Position numbers and translations under genes: made by a program. A DNA stretch of 64,000 bases from Ceratopteris richardii (Eukaryota; Streptophyta; Polypodiopsida; Polypodiales; Pteridaceae), in assembly GCA_020310875.1 (NCBI GenBank), contig CM035415.1, forward strand, positions 195,362,432-195,426,431, in the 5' to 3' direction. The notes beneath the pieces were generated by a model that was given only the letters and a program-made list of their open reading frames with translations, made no database searches and was not told the origin of the DNA. Below, piece by piece: positions 60,484 through 64,000 of this stretch. The first letter of the stretch is position 1, and each line of letters starts with the position of its first letter.

Positions 60484-60931
60484 TCCATCATCATGGGATA
60501 AATTTTTCACACCTATTGGCAATGGTGCACTTGGTGGTAAACTGGTCCATGATGACATATATGGAGCACTCTTGAGATTCATAGAATATCTATGGTTGGC
60601 ACTAAGAGTGAAGATGCATATAATGTTTGTGATTCTTGCCAAGGAAAAATTAGTACTGTGACAGGAGCAAGAACAAGGAAAAGAATGGTCAATGGAATAA
60701 GAGTAGAAGTAAATCAAGGAAGAGAGATATCAAATGCCATTATTGTCATAAGAAACAATACATGAATAAAGACTGCTATGCATTAAAGAATGCTAAAGGT
60801 AAAGGAAAAAATGTTGATGGGCATGTTAAATGGCTACCTGCACCATTTGCTTCACCTATGAAGATCACAAAAATTAATGATATTTCTCATGATGCTGATG
60901 TGTTGACACTTGACAGTACTATGTCTATGTA
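60484..60931 (+). pseudogene. Copia gag scrap with an altered zinc knuckle
   Basis: The first ~170 bases are protein-poor. Then SKNKEKNGQWNKSRSKSRKR, the knuckle CHYCHKKQYMNKDC (the expected His is Tyr) and PAPFASPMKITKIN up to a stop near 60930. It lies between two LTRs of opposite orientation and is probably the target into which copia I inserted, or a remnant of the same family. Confidence 0.6.
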
Positions 60932-61157
60932 AGAGTTAGATGTCTGCAGAAGCATGCGAACAACACAAGGAAGAAGAAGAAGCTTGGAGCACAACACACA
61001 ATACTAAATTTATTACCACTAGAATGTACAAAGATCAATAGCCCATTAGGGCAATAGGCATATATAGAAGCCAGGGAAAAAAACCTCCTAAAGAGGGAAA
61101 AAAGTGCCCCAATAGTCCTAGAATGTTCACACACATCACTACCTAAATATATCAACA
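60932..61157 (-). repeat. 3' LTR of copia fragment I
   Basis: Minus-strand copy of the 230-base LTR: starts TGTTGATATATTTAGG at 61157; the last few bases (expected CCAACA) are lost or changed at 60932. The purine tract AAGGAGGATT lies just before it. Confidence 0.85.
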
Positions 61158-63082
61158 AATCCTCCTTGGGAGTGATGCGGTGAACAAGGAGCTGGAACGT
61201 ATGTATAAGGAAGTGCCAAGCTATGTGGAATCAATCCACAAAAGGAAATAAGTCCAAAGCTTTGCAGAAAGCTTCAAACTTCCCCCTAGGCAAAGCCTTT
61301 GTAAGAAGTTCTGCAATGTTCTCCTACGTGGGCACATATGCCAAGCTGATCTCCCCAGTAGAGAACCCCTCCCCGACATAATGATAATGCACCTCAACAT
61401 GCTTAGTGCGAACATGGAACACAGGGTTCCTCGCAACTACCAATGCGCTCTGACTGTCCGTGAAGATGGTGGTGGTAGAAGACTGACCAACACCCAAATC
61501 AGCCATAAGGCGTTTGAGCCACACACACTCAATGGTCACTATGAAAGATGCCCTATACTCAACCTCACAACTGGAAGTGGCCATAGTAGGCTACTTCTTG
61601 CTCAACCAAGATATACATGAGCTACCAAGCATGAAGCAAAAGCCACTAGTGGAAACACGAGTGTCATAGCAACTAGCCCAATCACTATCAGAAAAAGAAT
61701 GCAAATCTCGCGATAGTGATCCCCCCTTGGGATAAAATAGTCCAAGTAGCTAGGTACCACTGAAGTAGCGAAAGATGCGCTTGACCGCCTACCAATGCTT
61801 GACACCTGGGCAATGCATAAACTTGTTCATCTTTGAGACAACAAACTGAATATCTGCCCAAGTTTGCATAAGTAAATCAAGCGTCCAATAGCCTATTGAT
61901 AGAGAACAACATCAAACGCATCTCCAACATCATGAAGACTCAATTGTAAACATGTCTCCATAGGAGTGTCAATAGGCTTACAGTCTTCAAGGCCAAAACA
62001 TTGCATTAATGTGTCAATATATTTTGTTTGATACAAAGCCATTCCATCATCTTGCATAAATTGAATGCCCAAATAGTGATGCAAATGCGTCAAATTAGAC
62101 ATCTCAAATGAGGCATGCAAATCAGCCTTAAAATGAGCAATATGCTTGTCATGAGGACTAGTGAGCAACATGTCATCTACATGTACCACAATGATCAGAA
62201 GAACATCATTAGCACGCTTACCATATAAGGTGCTTTCAGTTGGATTGTTCTCAAAACCATGTGCAATCAGATAGGCATGTATCTTTTCATACCAAGCACA
62301 TGGTGCTTGCTTTAAACCATATAATGCCTTCTTTAACCTGCACATCTAGTTTTCATGCCCTTTTTGCATAAAGTCACGAGGCTGAAAAACATACACTTCT
62401 TCATGCAAGTCACCATTCAAAAATGTTGTTTTAATTTCCAACTAATGTACATTCCAACCATGATGAGCTACAAGCGCACAGATGCTATGAACAATAGTCA
62501 TTCCGCAAGTAGGAGCAAAGGTTTCATCAAAATCAATGCCTCTTTCTTGTGCATAATCCTTTGCAACAAGCCTAGCCTTATACATGTCAACTGTTTCATC
62601 AAGTTTGCTCTTTAGCTTGTATACCCACTTAGTGCCAATGGCCTTCTTGCCAGGAGGCAAGTCACATAAAGAGCAACTACCATTTTTCATGATAACATCA
62701 TATTAAGATTGCATTGCAGCCATCCAATGTTCATAAGTTTCTGCTTCATCAAACGAAACAGGTTCAGTCTCATCACAGAGACTAGAGGCAACCATACCAT
62801 AGCAATCTGATGCAAAAGAGGCACTATGAGAGCCTGACGAGTATGATATGATAGAGGTGCATCTAATTTGTTGTCATGAAAAGTCTGCACCAGCCATTTT
62901 GGCATAGTTTTTGCATACTCAATATCAGCTCTCTCATAAACAAGTGCATCATGTAAATCCGCATTAGAAATGGAATTATTTGCATCATCACATGAAACCT
63001 ACAAAGGTTGACAAGTTGCCTCATTAGGACCAGCACTAGACTGTCCACCTGTAAAAAGAGGCAGCAAAGTATCATACTGTTA
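61158..63082 (-). pseudogene. Copia fragment I: end of integrase linker, RT and RNase H
   Basis: From the right: PLFTGGQSSAGPNEA linker, then MPKWLVQTFHDNKLDAPLSY, RT (GTKWVYKLKSKLDE, KKALYGLKQAP, VHVDDMLL with the Tyr of YVDD changed to His), then RNase H (SSCEVEYRASF, TDSQSALVVARN, TKHVEVHYHYV). Stops and shifts at about 62440, 62347, 61890-61800 and 61600. Truncated at 63082, before the integrase. Confidence 0.84.
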
Positions 63083-63085
63083 TAA

Positions 63086-63168
63086 CTTATGGAATATGTT
63101 GAACAATGCATTCTTGGACTGTAACATGGAATATGTTGAAAAATGCATTGTTCAACATATTCCATAAG
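63086..63168. repeat. Perfect 27-base inverted repeat at a junction
   Basis: Arms 63086-63112 and 63142-63168 are exact reverse complements, with a 29-base loop that holds a further partial direct copy (ATGGAATATGTTGA). The left arm adjoins copia I; the right arm runs into a gypsy RT. Confidence 0.88.
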
Positions 63169-63731
63169 ATTCGTATGACACAAAGTGATATTTTTAAGAC
63201 TGTCTTTAGAACTCAAACCGGCCATTATGAATTTATGGTAATGCCTTTTGGACTTACTAATGCTCCTGCTACATTTGCACGAATGATGCACAACATTTTT
63301 CTTGATTACCAAGCTTTTGTTCTTGTATTTTTTGATGATATACTTGTTTACAGTAAGAATGATAATGAACATCAAAAGCATCTTGAAACAGTTTTTCATT
63401 TGTTATGAGAGAACACACTTTATGCTAATCCTGAAAAGAGTTACTTCTTTCAACGTAAGCTAGAATATTTAGGACATATTATTTCAAGTGAAGGTGTGCA
63501 TGTGGATTTGAAAAAGATTAGAGTTATAGTAGAATGGCCTACACCGCAATCAGTCAATGATGTTCGTTCTTTTCTTGGGTTGGCTAGTTTCTATAGGAAG
63601 TTTGTTCGAAATTTTTCTTATTTAGCATTGCCTCTTACCTTGTTGTTGAAAAATAAAATAAAATTTGCATGGGGACTTACCCAACAACAGTACTTTGAAA
63701 AACTTAAACAAACACTTTCACATGCACCTGT
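63142..63731 (+). pseudogene. Ty3/gypsy RT fragment of a different lineage
   Basis: RT from [16 protein letters not shown] through [28 protein letters not shown] (63330-63360), NPEKSYFFQRKLEYLGHIIS and FLGLASFYRKFVRNFS, to LSHAPV. A TGA near 63406 breaks it. The RT resembles chromovirus-type elements (FDDILVYS, not YVDDLCAHS), so it is not part of the A/B family. Interrupted at 63731 by a copia LTR. Confidence 0.85.
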
Positions 63732-63961
63732 TGTTGATATATTTAGGTAGTGATGTGTGTGAACACACTAGGACCGCCGGGGCACTTTTTTCCCTCTTTA
63801 GGAGGTTTTTTTCCCTCGGCTTGTATATACGCCTATTGCCCTAATGGGCTACTTATCTTTGTACATTCTCTAGTAATACATTCAGTTTTGTGTGTTGTGC
63901 TCCAAGCTTCTTCTTCTTCCTTGTGCTGTTCGCGTGCTTCCGCAGACATCTATCTCCAACA
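63732..63961 (+). repeat. 5' LTR of copia element J
   Basis: TGTTGATATATTTAGG...CTATCTCCAACA, 230 bases, a close match to the LTR at 60254-60483. Confidence 0.9.
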
Positions 63962-63963
63962 AT

Positions 63964-63975
63964 TGGTATCAGAGC
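63964..63975 (+). other. Primer binding site, initiator tRNA-Met (element J)
   Basis: TGGTATCAGAGC two bases after the LTR end. Confidence 0.9.
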
Positions 63976-64000
63976 AGGTCGTCACCTCATCTAGGGCGTC

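Larger units (their letters stand above)
63732..64000 (+). mobile_element. 5' end of copia element J
   Basis: A 230-base LTR, primer site and 25 bases of leader before the window ends. It inserted in the RT fragment; CCTGT (63727-63731) should recur beyond its 3' LTR. Confidence 0.85.

Overview
The window is nuclear DNA of a land plant with a large, repeat-rich genome. Every coding stretch I can identify belongs to a transposable element: Ty3/gypsy elements with an Asp-tRNA primer site, Ty1/copia elements with an initiator-Met primer site, and one DNA-transposon-like remnant. I see no host gene, tRNA or rRNA gene. The lineage (fern, lycophyte, bryophyte, gymnosperm or angiosperm) cannot be settled by eye.

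Layout. (1) 1-16045, minus strand: gypsy element A, with 5' LTR, primer site, leader with a tandem array, gag, pol and a third ORF that runs off the left edge. (2) 16046-31805, plus: gypsy element B, a close relative of A. Its 5' LTR is cut by A; its 3' LTR is complete. (3) 31806-33289: gag fragment of an older gypsy element (X) into which B inserted. (4) 33290-35732: remnant of an unassigned, DNA-transposon-like gene. (5) 35733-38455, plus: gypsy element D (LTR, primer site, leader array, start of gag). (6) 38456-40940: broken copia pol (G). (7) 40941-57296, minus: decayed gypsy element F, split by an intact copia element H (41309-47852, target duplication GGTAT). (8) 57297-58785, plus: 3' end of gypsy element E (end of ORF3, then LTR). 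(9) 58786-64000: copia fragments G' (plus), a gag scrap and I (minus), a Ty3/gypsy RT scrap, and the 5' end of a new copia element J.

A, B, D, E, F and X form one family that looks related to the Athila/Tat group: RT with a FLDG(F/Y)SGYNQ-type motif, a D-D-35-E integrase, an Asp-tRNA primer site and a third ORF after pol. Its unusual points are two retropepsin-like domains in one Pol (before RT and after integrase), two successive HHCC zinc modules ahead of the integrase core, a WVPK-repeat Pol tail, a ~1,420-residue ORF3 with coiled coils and no membrane segment, a conserved branch-point/3' splice-site signature just before ORF3, and leaders carrying element-specific tandem arrays of near-palindromes centred on TCGCGA. 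Gag and most of Pol are nearly identical between A and B, while ORF3, the LTR U3 end and the leader repeats differ strongly.

How the parts work together (inference). Gag-Pol is read as one polyprotein from the genomic RNA. ORF3 would need a spliced subgenomic RNA. The leader arrays followed by a conserved 37-nt block are where a packaging or dimerisation signal would be expected.
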